DNA of 64,000 nt from Intrasporangiaceae bacterium (GTDB lineage: Bacteria; Actinomycetota; Actinomycetes; Actinomycetales; Dermatophilaceae). The translations under genes and the position numbers were made by a program. Shown in pieces: positions 35,773 through 44,740 of the stretch. A model generated the notes under the pieces. That model did no database searches. It saw only the letters and a list, made by a program, of their open reading frames with translations, and was not told the origin of the DNA. Where the stretch lies: the NCBI GenBank assembly GCA_021324575.1, contig JAJPIW010000019.1, forward strand, positions 1 to 64,000, read 5' to 3'. The first letter of the stretch is position 1; each line of letters begins with the position of its first letter.

Positions 35773-36764
35773 CCCCGCCGCGCCAACGCCCTGGCACGGG
35801 TGAGACTGCCACCGCTCGGCTGGCCCGACTGTTGACCCTCGTCCCGTGGCTCTCGAACCGGCCGGGGATCTCCGTGGAGGACGCCGCCACCGGACTGGGG
35901 ATCAGCGAGGACCAGCTGCGGGCCGACCTGGATCTCATCTTCGTCTGCGGCTACGGCCAGATGCCCGACGAGATGATCGAGGTCGACGCCGAGGGCGACC
36001 GGATCGTCGTCCGCAACGCCGAGACGATCGCCCGGCCCTTGCGGCTGGGGATCGACGAGGCGATCACCTTGATGGTCGGACTTCGTGCGCTGGGCAAGGT
36101 CCCGGGTCTCACCGACACCGACGCCATCGACCGCGCGCTGGCGCGTCTGGAAGAGGCCACCGGCGCGATCGGCGCGGTCGCCGGACGGGTGAGCGTCTCG
36201 ATCGACGACGATGGCGATGACACCGCCGGCCTGCTCGCCGACGCCCGGCGGGCCCTGGCCGGGCACCGTCGGGTGCACCTGCGCTACCTCGTGCCGAGCC
36301 GCGACGAGACGACCGAGCGCGACGTCGACCCGATGCGGGTGGTCAACCTGGACGCCCACTGGTACCTCGAGGGCTGGTGCCACCGCGCCCAGGACACCCG
36401 GCTGTTCCGCCTCGACCGCATCGAGGAGCTCACCGTCCTCGACGTCGACGGCACGCCTCCGGCGACCGCCCGGGTGCGCGACCTCGACCTCGGCACCTTC
36501 CAGCCCGGCCCGACCGACCAGCTCGTCGTCCTGCGAGTGGACCGCGGTGCCCGCTGGGTCAGCGACTACTACCCGGTCGAGTCGGTCACCGAGCTCGGCG
36601 ACGGTGGTCAGGAGATCAGCCTGCGCACCGGCGACACCGAGTGGCTGCGCCGCCTCGCGCTGCGCCTCGGGGGTCTCGGCACCGTCGTCAGTCCCGCGTC
36701 TCTCGCACAGGAGGTGGCGTATGCCGCCCGAGCCGCGCTCACGGCATACGACTTGGAGTCCTGA
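35769..36764 (+). CDS. pafC: WYL-domain transcriptional regulator PafC
   Basis: The 331-residue partner of PafB has the same order: a winged helix with RLARLLTLVPWLSNRPGISVEDAATGLGIS, a WYL domain with LRYLVPSRDETTERDVDPMRVVNLDAHWYLEGWC, and a WCX domain. Two WYL proteins from overlapping genes support an obligate PafBC heterodimer. It is followed by a tiny membrane protein and the tat genes, as in mycobacteria. Confidence 0.93.
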   Translation: MTPPRQRPGTGETATARLARLLTLVPWLSNRPGISVEDAATGLGISEDQLRADLDLIFVCGYGQMPDEMIEVDAEGDRIVVRNAETIARPLRLGIDEAITLMVGLRALGKVPGLTDTDAIDRALARLEEATGAIGAVAGRVSVSIDDDGDDTAGLLADARRALAGHRRVHLRYLVPSRDETTERDVDPMRVVNLDAHWYLEGWCHRAQDTRLFRLDRIEELTVLDVDGTPPATARVRDLDLGTFQPGPTDQLVVLRVDRGARWVSDYYPVESVTELGDGGQEISLRTGDTEWLRRLALRLGGLGTVVSPASLAQEVAYAARAALTAYDLES

Positions 36765-36767
36765 CCC

Positions 36768-36908
36768 GTGCTTCCGTGGTGGGGCTGGGTGCTGGTCTGG
36801 GTCGTCATCGTCGTCGGTGGGGCGGCGCTCATCGCGTGGCGAGGCTGGCGGGTGTGGGGCAAGGTGAAGGCTCTCGGGCGGGAGATCGCCGAGCTCCGCG
36901 ACGAGTAG
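36768..36908 (+). CDS. 46-residue single-pass membrane protein
   Basis: A short frame begins with GTG 4 bp after pafC. The product is a hydrophobic helix rich in Trp and Val (residues 3-22) followed by a basic-to-acidic amphipathic tail (RVWGKVKALGREIAELRDE). A small protein of this shape in the pafC-tatA gap is common in actinobacteria. Its function is unknown; proximity to tatA hints only weakly at the membrane. Confidence 0.6.
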   Translation: MLPWWGWVLVWVVIVVGGAALIAWRGWRVWGKVKALGREIAELRDE

Positions 36909-36963
36909 AGGCAGGAGCGCATGGCTCGCGTGGACGCGCGACGAGCGGGCCGGGCCTACGGCG

Positions 36964-36999
36964 TAGACTGACCGCAGTTCGACTCCACGGCGGAGTCGA
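36964..36999 (+). promoter_or_regulatory. tatA promoter -10 and leader hairpin
   Basis: TAGACT at 36964-36969 is a likely -10. The leader contains TCGACTCC (36979-36986) and GGAGTCGA (36992-36999), a perfect 8-bp hairpin with loop ACGGC close to the transcription start. It may stabilise the mRNA. The tatA ribosome site GGAAGG lies downstream. Confidence 0.5.
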
Positions 37000-37026
37000 G
37001 CGCTCGACGTCCGGAAGGCATCCATC

Positions 37027-37323
37027 ATGCGTGGCCTCTTCGAGGGTTGGCACATCGTCATCCTCATCGTCCTGCTCGTGGCACTCTTCGGTGCCAAGCG
37101 GCTGCCCGACGCGGCCCGCAGCCTCGGCCGCTCGGCCCGGGTCTTCCGGTCCGAGGTCGACGAGATGAAGCGTGAGGCCAAGGCCTCCGACGCGAGCAGC
37201 ACCACGGTGCCCGGCCAGACCGTCCCGCCCGCGGCGTCGTCCACCCCGACGAGCACCGGTGCCGAGAGTCCCATCCAGGAGAACGCGCCGCGGACGGACA
37301 ACCCGTCCGGCCCGGTCGCCTGA
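37027..37323 (+). CDS. tatA: Sec-independent protein translocase TatA
   Basis: The 98-residue protein has the short N-terminal membrane helix ([27 protein letters not shown]), the FG hinge and an amphipathic helix with [16 protein letters not shown], then a disordered Ser/Thr/Pro tail. It builds the pore for folded twin-arginine proteins. Ribosome site GGAAGG lies upstream. Followed by tatC. Confidence 0.95.
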   Translation: MRGLFEGWHIVILIVLLVALFGAKRLPDAARSLGRSARVFRSEVDEMKREAKASDASSTTVPGQTVPPAASSTPTSTGAESPIQENAPRTDNPSGPVA

Positions 37324-37346
37324 TCCCCGCTCCACCTGCCAGCCGC

Positions 37347-38159
37347 GTGCCATCCATCCGGCGGAGCCCACGCGACCCCGAAGGTCGGATGTCGCTGGGC
37401 CAACACGTTCGTGAGCTCAAGCGACGACTCGTCATCGCGGCAGTCGCCCTCTTGGCCGGCGGCGTCGTCGGCTGGGTGATCTACCACCCCGTCTTCGTCC
37501 TGCTCACCGACCCGATCACCAAGTACAAGCAGGCTCATCCGCATCGCACGGTGCTGATCAACTACGGGACGGCCACGGCCGCGTTCTCCCAGAAGCTGAG
37601 CCTCTCCCTGTTCATCGGGCTGATCATCTCCAGCCCGGTCTGGCTGTGGCAGGCGTGGGGTTTCGTCGTTCCGGGCCTGACCAAGCGGGAGAAGCGGGTG
37701 TCGCGCGCCTTTTTCTTCGCGGCCGTCCCGCTCTTCCTTGCCGGGATCTATCTCGCGCACCGATCGCTGCCCTTGGTCATGGGCGTGCTCCTGGACTTCG
37801 CCCAGGCCGACACCTCGATCATCCAGTCGCTGTCGGACTACCTGTCGTTCGTGTCCCGGTTCATTCTCGGGTTCGGCCTGGCCTTTCTCCTACCGGTCCT
37901 CCTCGTCGCCCTCAACATGCTGGGTGTGTTGACGGTGAAGGCGATGCTCAAGGCGTGGCGGGTTGCGGTGTTCCTCATCTTCGTCGCCTCGGCGATGATG
38001 ATGCCGACCCCCGACCCGTACTCGATGATGCTGCTCGCCCTTCCGCTGGTCTTCCTCTACTTCGCGGCCGTCGGGGTGTCCGCGCTCCTGGAGCGGGGCA
38101 AGCGGCGGTCACGTGCCGACTGGCTGGACGCGGCCGACGACGAGGCCTCGGCGCTGTAG
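37347..38159 (+). CDS. tatC: Sec-independent protein translocase TatC
   Basis: The 270-residue, six-helix membrane protein recognises twin-arginine signal peptides. The conserved start of the core is MSLGQHVRELKRRLVIA, and the later YLSFVSRFILGFGLAFLLPV and SAMMMPTPDP segments match the family. Two starts are possible: GTG 37347 or ATG 37389, which begins at the core. Neither has a strong ribosome site. GTG is given as the longest. Confidence 0.95.
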   Translation: MPSIRRSPRDPEGRMSLGQHVRELKRRLVIAAVALLAGGVVGWVIYHPVFVLLTDPITKYKQAHPHRTVLINYGTATAAFSQKLSLSLFIGLIISSPVWLWQAWGFVVPGLTKREKRVSRAFFFAAVPLFLAGIYLAHRSLPLVMGVLLDFAQADTSIIQSLSDYLSFVSRFILGFGLAFLLPVLLVALNMLGVLTVKAMLKAWRVAVFLIFVASAMMMPTPDPYSMMLLALPLVFLYFAAVGVSALLERGKRRSRADWLDAADDEASAL

Positions 38160-38201
38160 CCACACCCCCCTCGGGTGGCCCCGGCGCTGTACTCTCCGCC
38201 C

Positions 38202-39089
38202 GTGAGCATGCGCATCGGCCTCGTCGTCAACCCCACCTCCGGGAAGCGGACCGGCGCCCTCATCGGCGCCCAGGCGGCCGAGCTGCTGCGGTCTCGCGGA
38301 CACGACCTCGTCGACCTCTCCGGTGCCGATGCGACGTCGGCCAGGGACCAGGCCCGGGCGGCGGTGGACAGCGGTCGGCTCGACGCTCTCGTCGTCTCCG
38401 GCGGTGACGGCATGGTCAACCTCGGGCTCGGACTGGTCGCGGGGACCGACCTGCCGCTCGGCATCATCGCCGCCGGCACCGGCAACGACATCGCCCGCGA
38501 GCTAGGCCTGCCCGTTCGGGACGCGGTGGCCGCGGTCGACCGGATCGAGCTGGTCCGACGCCGGAAGATCGACCTCGCCCGCACCGACACCCCGACCGGG
38601 CCGCGCTGGTTCGGTGGTGTCCTGGCGGCCGGGTTCGACGCCATCGTCAACGAGCGCGCCAACGGGTGGCGCTGGCCCAGGGGGCAGATGCGCTACAACC
38701 TGGCCATCCTGCGCGAGCTGCCCGTCTTCCGGCCGATCCCGTATGCCGTGGAGATCGACGGGACCCGCCATCAGACCAAGGCGATGCTCGTCGCGGTCGG
38801 CAACGGCCCGGCATACGGCGGAGGCATGAAGGTGACACCCGACGCGAGCTTCGACGACGGGCTGCTCGACGTCCTCATCCTGCACGAGATCGGGATGGTC
38901 GAGTTCCTGCGCGTCTTCCCGAGGGTCTTCACCGGCGCGCACGTCGGCCATCCGTCGGTCGAGGTGATCCGCGGCCGGCAGGTGCGCCTGGAGGCGGAGG
39001 GGATCGTCGCGTATGCCGACGGCGAGCGGTTCGCGCCACTGCCGCTGCGCTGCGAGGTGGTGCCGGGAGCGGCGACCGTCCTCGCCTAG
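38202..39089 (+). CDS. dagK: Diacylglycerol kinase-family lipid kinase
   Basis: The 295-residue protein of the DagK/YegS group has the phosphate-binding VVNPTSGKR near the start, the catalytic GGDGMVNLGL and GTGNDIARELGLP, and a beta-sandwich C-terminal domain ending in EAEGIVAYADGERF. It phosphorylates diacylglycerol or a similar lipid, for phosphatidate recycling. GTG 38202 is chosen: TACTCT at 38190-38195 ends 6 nt before it, which fits a leaderless start, and the next in-frame ATG is at 38208. Its stop TAG forms half of the helY -10. Confidence 0.88.
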   Translation: MSMRIGLVVNPTSGKRTGALIGAQAAELLRSRGHDLVDLSGADATSARDQARAAVDSGRLDALVVSGGDGMVNLGLGLVAGTDLPLGIIAAGTGNDIARELGLPVRDAVAAVDRIELVRRRKIDLARTDTPTGPRWFGGVLAAGFDAIVNERANGWRWPRGQMRYNLAILRELPVFRPIPYAVEIDGTRHQTKAMLVAVGNGPAYGGGMKVTPDASFDDGLLDVLILHEIGMVEFLRVFPRVFTGAHVGHPSVEVIRGRQVRLEAEGIVAYADGERFAPLPLRCEVVPGAATVLA

Positions 39090-39098
39090 ATTGGGGCC

Positions 39099-41957
39099 AT
39101 GGCGAGCCCCGCGGAACGCAAGGCCGACGCGGACCGCCGCGCGACTCCCGAGTACCAGCAGGTCCGGTCCTTCGCCGACGGTGCGGACTTCCCGCTCGAC
39201 GACTTCCAGGTCCTGGCCTGCCAGTCGGTCGCGGCCGGGCGCGGGGTCCTCGTCGCGGCGCCGACCGGTGCCGGCAAGACGATCGTCGGCGAGTTCGCGG
39301 TCCACCTCGCTCTCGCCACCGGCCGCAAGGCCTTCTACACCACACCGATCAAGGCCCTGTCGAACCAGAAGTACCACGACCTCGGCCGGCGGCACGGCTA
39401 CGACCGGGTCGGCCTGCTCACCGGCGACGTGTCGGTCAACGGGGAGGCGCCCGTCGTCGTCATGACCACCGAGGTCCTGCGCAACATGCTGTATGCCGGG
39501 TCGCACACCCTCGGCGGGCTCGGCTACGTCGTGATGGACGAGGTGCACTACCTCGCCGACCGGTTCCGCGGCGCCGTGTGGGAGGAGGTGATCATCCACC
39601 TGCCCGAGGACGTCCAGGTCGTCTCGCTGTCGGCGACGGTGAGCAACGCCGAGGAGTTCGGCGAGTGGCTGGGGGAGGTGCGCGGCAACACCGACATCGT
39701 CGTCTCCGAGATCCGGCCGGTCCCGCTGTGGCAGCACATGCTCGTCGGCCAGACGATGTTCGACCTGTTCGCCGACGGCGAGACGCCGATGACGGCGGGG
39801 GAGGCGCGGATCAACCCCGACCTGGTGGCGGCGATCCGGGTGGCCGAGCAGCGGGACCGGGCGGTCGACGACCGCCGTATGCCGGGTGGCCGGGTCGGGC
39901 GTGGCGGTCACCACGCGGGCCGCGGCCGAGGACGCGACGGCGGCGGCGCGTCGTCCGGATCGTCGGGGTCGCGCGGTCCGGGAGGTGGGTCGGGTGGTCG
40001 AGGGTTCGCGCGCGGCGGGCGGCCCGGCGGGGGAGCGACCCGCTCCGAGGTCGTCACGCTGCTCGACCGCGACGCGTTGTTGCCGGCGATCTTCTTCATC
40101 TTCAGCCGGATCGGCTGTGAGGCCGCGGTGGGGCAGCTGCTCGGGTCCGGCACCCGACTGGTGACCGAGGCCGAGGGCGGGCGCAACCGTCGGACGGTCG
40201 AGGAACGGCTCGGCTCGCTGGCCGAGGAGGACCTCTCGGTCCTTGGCTACTGGGACTTCGTCGAGGGTCTGTCGCGCGGGTTCGCGGCCCACCACGCCGG
40301 GATGCTGCCCCTCTTCCGGGAGATCGTCGAGGAGCTCTTCACCGCCGGCCGGATCAAGGTCGTCTTCGCCACCGAGACGCTCGCGCTGGGCATCAACATG
40401 CCGGCCCGGACCGTCGTCCTGGAGAAGCTGGTCAAGTTCAACGGCGAGGCCCACGTCGACGTGACGCCGGCCGAGTACACCCAGCTGACCGGTCGCGCCG
40501 GGCGTCGTGGCATCGACGTCGAGGGCCACGCGCTCGTCCAGTGGACGCGCGGGCTCGACCCGGTAGCGGTCGCCGGCCTCGCGTCGACGCGTACGTATCC
40601 GCTGCGCTCGTCGTTCAAGCCGACCTACAACATGGCGGTCAACCTCGTCGCCCAGGTCGGTCGCGAGGTGGCTCGGGAGATCCTCGAGACGTCGTTCGCC
40701 CAGTTCCAGGCCGACCGGTCCGTCGTCGGCCTCGCGTCGACCATCCGCAAGGACGAGGACGCCCTGGCGGGCTACGCGGAGGCGATGGAGTGCCACCTCG
40801 GCGACTTCCGGTCGTATGCCGCGCTCCGGCACGAGATCGCCCAGGCCGAGAAGGAAGGTGCAAAGGTCCGGTCGGCCAGCCGCCGGGCCGAGGCGGCGCT
40901 CTCGCTGGAGGCCCTGCGAGTCGGCGACGTCATCCGGATCCCGGCCGGCCGCCGGGCCGGCTACGCCGTGGTCGTGAAGTCGGACAAGGGCTTTGCCGGC
41001 CAGCCGCCCTCACCGACCGTCGTCACCGAGGACCGGCAGCTTCGCCGCCTGACCCTCGTCGACGTGCCGTCGCCGGTCGAGGCGGTCACGACGGTCAAGA
41101 TCCCGTCCCACTTCAACCCCAAGTCACCCAAGTCCCGACGCGACATCGCCACCTCGTTGCGGATCGCCGTCCCGCACGACCCGCCGCCGAGGACCTCGGC
41201 CAAGGAGGCGGCATACGGCGTCGACGGTCGGGTCGAGGAGCTGCGCCGGCAGCTGAAGGCGCACCCGTGCCACCAGTGTCCCGAGCGCGAGACGCACGCC
41301 CGGTGGGCCGAACGGTGGTGGCGACTCAAGCGCGAAACCGTTGTACTGCAACGCAAGATGCAGGGTCGTACCGGAACGGTGGCCAAGACGTTCGACCGGA
41401 TCTGCGGGCTGCTGACCGAGATGGGCTACCTCGGCGACGACGGGACGACGGTCACCGACCGCGGGCAGCACCTGCGGCGGCTCTACACCGAGAAGGACCT
41501 CTTGGCGGCCGAATGCCTTCGCCACGGGGTCTGGAAGGCGCTCGACGCGCCGTCCTTGGCCGCCTGCGTGTCGGCGCTCGTCCACGAGCCGCGGTCGGGC
41601 GAGGCCGACCCGTCGCCGCGGATGCCCACCGACGACGTGGCGACGGCGGTGGAACAGATGTACCGGCTGTGGAGCGAGCTCCAGGACCGCGAGCACGACG
41701 CCGCCCTGCCCGAGACCGGCGCGCCGGACGGCGGGATGGCCCAGATGGTGCACCGCTGGGCGTCCGGGCAGCGCCTGGATGCCGTGCTCCGCGGGCAGGA
41801 CATGGCGGCGGGCGACTTCGTGCGGCGGTGCAAGCAGATCGTCGACCTGCTCGGCCAGCTGGCGGATGCGGCACCGGAAGACCCCTTGAGGCGGACGGCG
41901 AAGAAGGCCGTCGACCTCGTGCTGCGTGGTGTCGTGGCCGCGGACCGCCTTGACTGA
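39099..41957 (+). CDS. helY: Ski2-like DEAD/DEAH-box helicase HelY
   Basis: The 952-residue helicase has Walker A APTGAGKT (about 54-61), the DEVH box (about 148-151), SATVSN, the C-terminal RecA domain with FATETLALGINMPARTVV and QLTGRAGRRGIDVEG, and a DSHCT-type C-terminal region. A Gly/Arg/Ser-rich insertion of roughly 50 residues (about 262-312) sits between the RecA domains. The mycobacterial homologue is the neighbour of tatC and the 5'-3' exonuclease. TAGATT at 39087-39092 lies 6 nt before the ATG, so the mRNA is probably leaderless. Confidence 0.92.
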   Translation: MASPAERKADADRRATPEYQQVRSFADGADFPLDDFQVLACQSVAAGRGVLVAAPTGAGKTIVGEFAVHLALATGRKAFYTTPIKALSNQKYHDLGRRHGYDRVGLLTGDVSVNGEAPVVVMTTEVLRNMLYAGSHTLGGLGYVVMDEVHYLADRFRGAVWEEVIIHLPEDVQVVSLSATVSNAEEFGEWLGEVRGNTDIVVSEIRPVPLWQHMLVGQTMFDLFADGETPMTAGEARINPDLVAAIRVAEQRDRAVDDRRMPGGRVGRGGHHAGRGRGRDGGGASSGSSGSRGPGGGSGGRGFARGGRPGGGATRSEVVTLLDRDALLPAIFFIFSRIGCEAAVGQLLGSGTRLVTEAEGGRNRRTVEERLGSLAEEDLSVLGYWDFVEGLSRGFAAHHAGMLPLFREIVEELFTAGRIKVVFATETLALGINMPARTVVLEKLVKFNGEAHVDVTPAEYTQLTGRAGRRGIDVEGHALVQWTRGLDPVAVAGLASTRTYPLRSSFKPTYNMAVNLVAQVGREVAREILETSFAQFQADRSVVGLASTIRKDEDALAGYAEAMECHLGDFRSYAALRHEIAQAEKEGAKVRSASRRAEAALSLEALRVGDVIRIPAGRRAGYAVVVKSDKGFAGQPPSPTVVTEDRQLRRLTLVDVPSPVEAVTTVKIPSHFNPKSPKSRRDIATSLRIAVPHDPPPRTSAKEAAYGVDGRVEELRRQLKAHPCHQCPERETHARWAERWWRLKRETVVLQRKMQGRTGTVAKTFDRICGLLTEMGYLGDDGTTVTDRGQHLRRLYTEKDLLAAECLRHGVWKALDAPSLAACVSALVHEPRSGEADPSPRMPTDDVATAVEQMYRLWSELQDREHDAALPETGAPDGGMAQMVHRWASGQRLDAVLRGQDMAAGDFVRRCKQIVDLLGQLADAAPEDPLRRTAKKAVDLVLRGVVAADRLD

Positions 41958-41980
41958 CGGGCCCCGCCGCTCCCGCCACC

Positions 41981-42088
41981 AAAACCTAACCTCTGCCAAA
42001 ACCTAACCTCTGCTAGCAAAGGTTAGGTCTCTCAGCAGAGGTTGCAACGTCTGCTGAGTGAACCAACTTCTGCTAGCAGAGGTTGCGG
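41981..42088. repeat. 88-bp interspersed palindrome, copy 2, with partial duplication
   Basis: Arms 42001-42044 and 42045-42088 mirror each other around GTTG/CAAC and share the plan and motifs of the element at 33079-33164. The left end is partly duplicated: a 16-bp stretch (AAAACCTAACCTCTGC) occurs at 41981 and again at 41998. It lies between convergent helY and the exonuclease. Confidence 0.8.
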
Positions 42089-42148
42089 CAGAAGGAGATT
42101 GGCGTCGGGAGCGTCTCGAGAGGGCAGGGGGCAGGTGGCTGGGCGTCG

Positions 42149-43120
42149 TCAGATGCCGAGGGCGGAGAGGACCCGGTTGACGTTGTTCGTGAGTCCGTAC
42201 TCGCTGGCCAGCCTGCTCATCAGCGCAGCGTCGACGACGTCCGTCGGGACGGCCAGGTCGATCGAGGGGACAGGGGCGTCCATGGCGACCGCGACGACCC
42301 GCGGCGCCCGGTCGAGGTAGTCCGCCCCGGCCTCGAGGCGCGCCCGCTGGGCGCCCTTGAGCGCCGGGTCGCCGTCGTCGATCGCCTGGCGGAGCCCGGC
42401 GAGGGATCCGTATGCCGCGATCAGCTTGGCCGCGGTCTTCTCACCGATGCCGGTCACGCCGGGCAGGCCGTCGCTCGTGTCGCCGCGCAGGACCGACATG
42501 TCGCGATAGGCGTCACCGTTCAGCACGTCGTACTTGGCCCGCAGGAATGCCTCGTCGACCCGCTCGGCGTCCCGCACCCCGGACCGGGCCGTGTAGAGGA
42601 CCGAGATCTCGTGGGCGTCGTCGACGAGCTGGAACAGGTCCCGGTCGCCGGTCACGACGTCGACCGGCATACGACCCTTGTAGGCATGGGCGAGGGTGCC
42701 GATGACGTCGTCGGCCTCGTAGCCGTCGGACCCGATCCGGGCGATCCCCAGAGCGGCCAGCATGTCGACGATCACCGGCACCTGGGGCGCGAGATCGTCA
42801 GGCACCTCTTCGGCGTCGCCGCTCGCGGGGTGGGCCTGGTCCGGCGCCGCCGTGTCGGCGACCGGGGAGGGAGCCGTGGCGACCCGGTGCGACTTGTAGC
42901 TGGGAATGGCCTCGACCCGGAACGCCGGCCGCCAGTCGTTGTCCCAACATGCGGCCAGATGCGTCGGACGATGTGCCGACACCAGGGTGGCGATCATGTC
43001 GAGGAATCCGCGAATTGCGTTGTTGGGCGGGGCGTTCGGGTCGTCCCGCTGGTCGGGCACGCCATAGAAGGCTCGGAAGTACAACGACGCGCTGTCGAGC
43101 AACATCAACCGGGTAGACAT
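42149..43120 (-). CDS. 5'-3' exonuclease / flap nuclease domain protein
   Basis: The 323-residue protein resembles the N-terminal domain of DNA polymerase I on its own. It has LMLLDSASLYFRAFYG, acidic metal ligands in EADDVIGTLA and VVTGDRDLFQLV, and the helix-three-turn-helix GVTGIGEKTAAKLI. It removes RNA primers or flaps. A family-atypical insertion (about 83-107, APSPVADTAAPDQAHP...) is present. ATG 43120 has GGAG just upstream and is preferred over 43129. Confidence 0.9.
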   Translation of the reverse strand: MSTRLMLLDSASLYFRAFYGVPDQRDDPNAPPNNAIRGFLDMIATLVSAHRPTHLAACWDNDWRPAFRVEAIPSYKSHRVATAPSPVADTAAPDQAHPASGDAEEVPDDLAPQVPVIVDMLAALGIARIGSDGYEADDVIGTLAHAYKGRMPVDVVTGDRDLFQLVDDAHEISVLYTARSGVRDAERVDEAFLRAKYDVLNGDAYRDMSVLRGDTSDGLPGVTGIGEKTAAKLIAAYGSLAGLRQAIDDGDPALKGAQRARLEAGADYLDRAPRVVAVAMDAPVPSIDLAVPTDVVDAALMSRLASEYGLTNNVNRVLSALGI

Positions 43121-43162
43121 GATCTCCATCGTTGCAGGTCGCTGCGCCCGTAGGCTGTGCGC

Positions 43163-43585
43163 GTGGAAGAGACTGACCGCAAGATTGTCGAGCAGCTGGC
43201 TGCCGACGGCCGGATGAGCTACACCGATCTCGGCAAGGCGCTCGGTATGTCCACGTCGGCCGTCCACCAGCGTGTGCGGCGGTTGGAGGAGCGAGGTGTC
43301 GTCAAGGGGTATGCCGCCCGCATCGACCACGCGCAGATGGGCCTTCCGCTCACGGCGTTCATCTCGATCACGCCGCTCGACCCGGCCGCACCGGACGACA
43401 TCCCCGACCACCTGCGCGAGATCAGCGAGATCGAGGCGTGCCACTCGGTGGCCGGCGACGAGAACTACATCCTCAAGGTCCGGGTGGCGACGCCCGGTGA
43501 CCTCGAGGAGCTGATCGCCCGGGTCCGGGGCGCGGCCAACGTGGCCACCCGGACGACGGTCGTGCTCTCCACCCCCTGGGAGTGA
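43163..43585 (+). CDS. Lrp/AsnC-family transcriptional regulator
   Basis: The 140-residue protein has a helix-turn-helix (RMSYTDLGKALGMSTSAVHQRVRRLEERGVVKGY) and a RAM ligand-binding domain (ITPLDPAAPDD, ACHSVAGDENYILKVRV, TTVVLSTPWE). GTG 43163 lies 6 nt after TAGGCT (43151-43156), so a leaderless start; another GTG at 43157 is too close to the -10. It may sense an amino acid. The lysine aminomutase pair 1.6 kb away is a possible target, but no site evidence supports this. Confidence 0.9.
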   Translation: MEETDRKIVEQLAADGRMSYTDLGKALGMSTSAVHQRVRRLEERGVVKGYAARIDHAQMGLPLTAFISITPLDPAAPDDIPDHLREISEIEACHSVAGDENYILKVRVATPGDLEELIARVRGAANVATRTTVVLSTPWE

Positions 43586-43601
43586 CCGGTCCCCACCGGG
43601 G

Positions 43602-44090
43602 CTACGCGCGGGCGATGAGCGCGTATGCCGCGCCGGTGACCGTCAGCAGGTCGGCCGGGGACAGGCCGACGTCGAAGCCGCGTCGGCCGCCGGAGACATA
43701 GACGGTCCTGAAGGCGTGCGCGGACTGGTCCACCACGGTGGGCAGCCGCTTCTTCTGGCCGACCGGAGAGATCCCGCCGACGACGTAGCCGGTCACCCGG
43801 GCCGCGACCACCGGGTCGGCCATCGTCACCTTCTTGGCCCCGATCGCCGCGGCCATCGCCTTGAGGTCGAGGGTGGCCGCCACCGGGACGATCCCGACGG
43901 CCAGGCCTGCCCCGGTGTCGACGAGGAGGGTCTTGAACACCTGGGCCGCCGGCAGCCCGAGCGCCGCGGCTGCCTCGAGCCCGTACGACGGCGCCGACGG
44001 GTCGTGGTCATAGGTGTGCACCGAGAACGGCACGCCCGCGCTGGTGAGCGCCACGGTGGCGGGCGTCCCGGCGGAGTCTCTGCGCGGCAT
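43602..44090 (-). CDS. ybaK: YbaK/EbsC-type aminoacyl-tRNA deacylase
   Basis: The 162-residue protein has the Cys-tRNA(Pro) deacylase pattern: FKTLLVDTGAGLAVGIVPV, LDLKAMAAAIGAKKVTMADP, GYVVGGISPVGQKKRLPTVVD and VYVSGGRRGFDVGLSPADL. It clears mischarged tRNA. ATG 44090 lies within a GTATGCC copy. TAGCGT (44098-44103 on the complement) ends 7 nt upstream, so the transcript is probably leaderless. Confidence 0.92.
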   Translation of the reverse strand: MPRRDSAGTPATVALTSAGVPFSVHTYDHDPSAPSYGLEAAAALGLPAAQVFKTLLVDTGAGLAVGIVPVAATLDLKAMAAAIGAKKVTMADPVVAARVTGYVVGGISPVGQKKRLPTVVDQSAHAFRTVYVSGGRRGFDVGLSPADLLTVTGAAYALIARA

Positions 44091-44143
44091 ACGGGGAACG
44101 CTAGGGCACGCGAGCCGCCCCCGTGAGTGCCTGAAGCGTTGGG

Positions 44144-44695
44144 TCAGGTTTGGTAGAGGACCGCGAAGGTCTCGCACACGATGGGCATGTCGGGCGCAAA
44201 CCCCTTGTCATGCGTGGCGACTTCGGTGAAGAACCGTTCGTGGACTTCGCGCCAGAACGCCAGCGACCGGTCGCCCTCGCCCTCGGCGTAGGCGTGCTCG
44301 GCCCCGACCCCGTCGAAGGGAACGACCCGGACGTCGGTCATCGCGACGAGCGCCCGCGGCTGGCCGCCGCCATCGAGGAGGATGGCCAGGTCGCCGACGC
44401 GAGGGATCTCCTCGCCCTCGTGCTCGTAGTCCCACAGGGCGCCGGCGGTCGCGGTCTTCGTGCCGGCCAGCACGAGCCCGAGCAGCTCGTCGGCCTGCTC
44501 GGAGGTCGCGCCGAAGGCCCACGCGGGTGGGCGCAGTGAGTCAAGGGCATTGGGCCCGAAGTAGACCTGGAGCCGGTTGAGCTTGGCCCGAACCCGGGCG
44601 ACCTGCCAGAACCGGTCCAGCTCCGCGTCGTCCGTGGCTCCCGAGCCGCTCGTCACCTCGCGGGCCATGGCCTCCGCAGCCTCGTCGGCAGTCAC
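44144..44695 (-). CDS. ASCH-domain protein
   Basis: The 183-residue protein has the ASCH fold, an RNA-binding or hydrolytic beta-barrel: LGLVLAGTKTATAGALWDYEHEGEEIPRVGDLAILLDGGGQPRALVAMTDVRVVPFD, then the DRSLAFWREVHERFF segment. Bacterial relatives bind nucleosides or RNA; the function here is unknown. GTG 44695 is chosen because TAGGTT (44703-44708 on the complement) ends 7 nt before it. Confidence 0.88.
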   Translation of the reverse strand: MTADEAAEAMAREVTSGSGATDDAELDRFWQVARVRAKLNRLQVYFGPNALDSLRPPAWAFGATSEQADELLGLVLAGTKTATAGALWDYEHEGEEIPRVGDLAILLDGGGQPRALVAMTDVRVVPFDGVGAEHAYAEGEGDRSLAFWREVHERFFTEVATHDKGFAPDMPIVCETFAVLYQT

Positions 44696-44740
44696 GACGG
44701 CCAACCTAGCTGGGCGGCATACCGAGCTCGCCACCGGACA

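Noticed and set aside
39876-40040. Frameshift in helY because of the Gly/Arg-rich stretch
   Set aside because: The frame is continuous with conserved helicase motifs on both sides; it is an in-frame low-complexity insertion.
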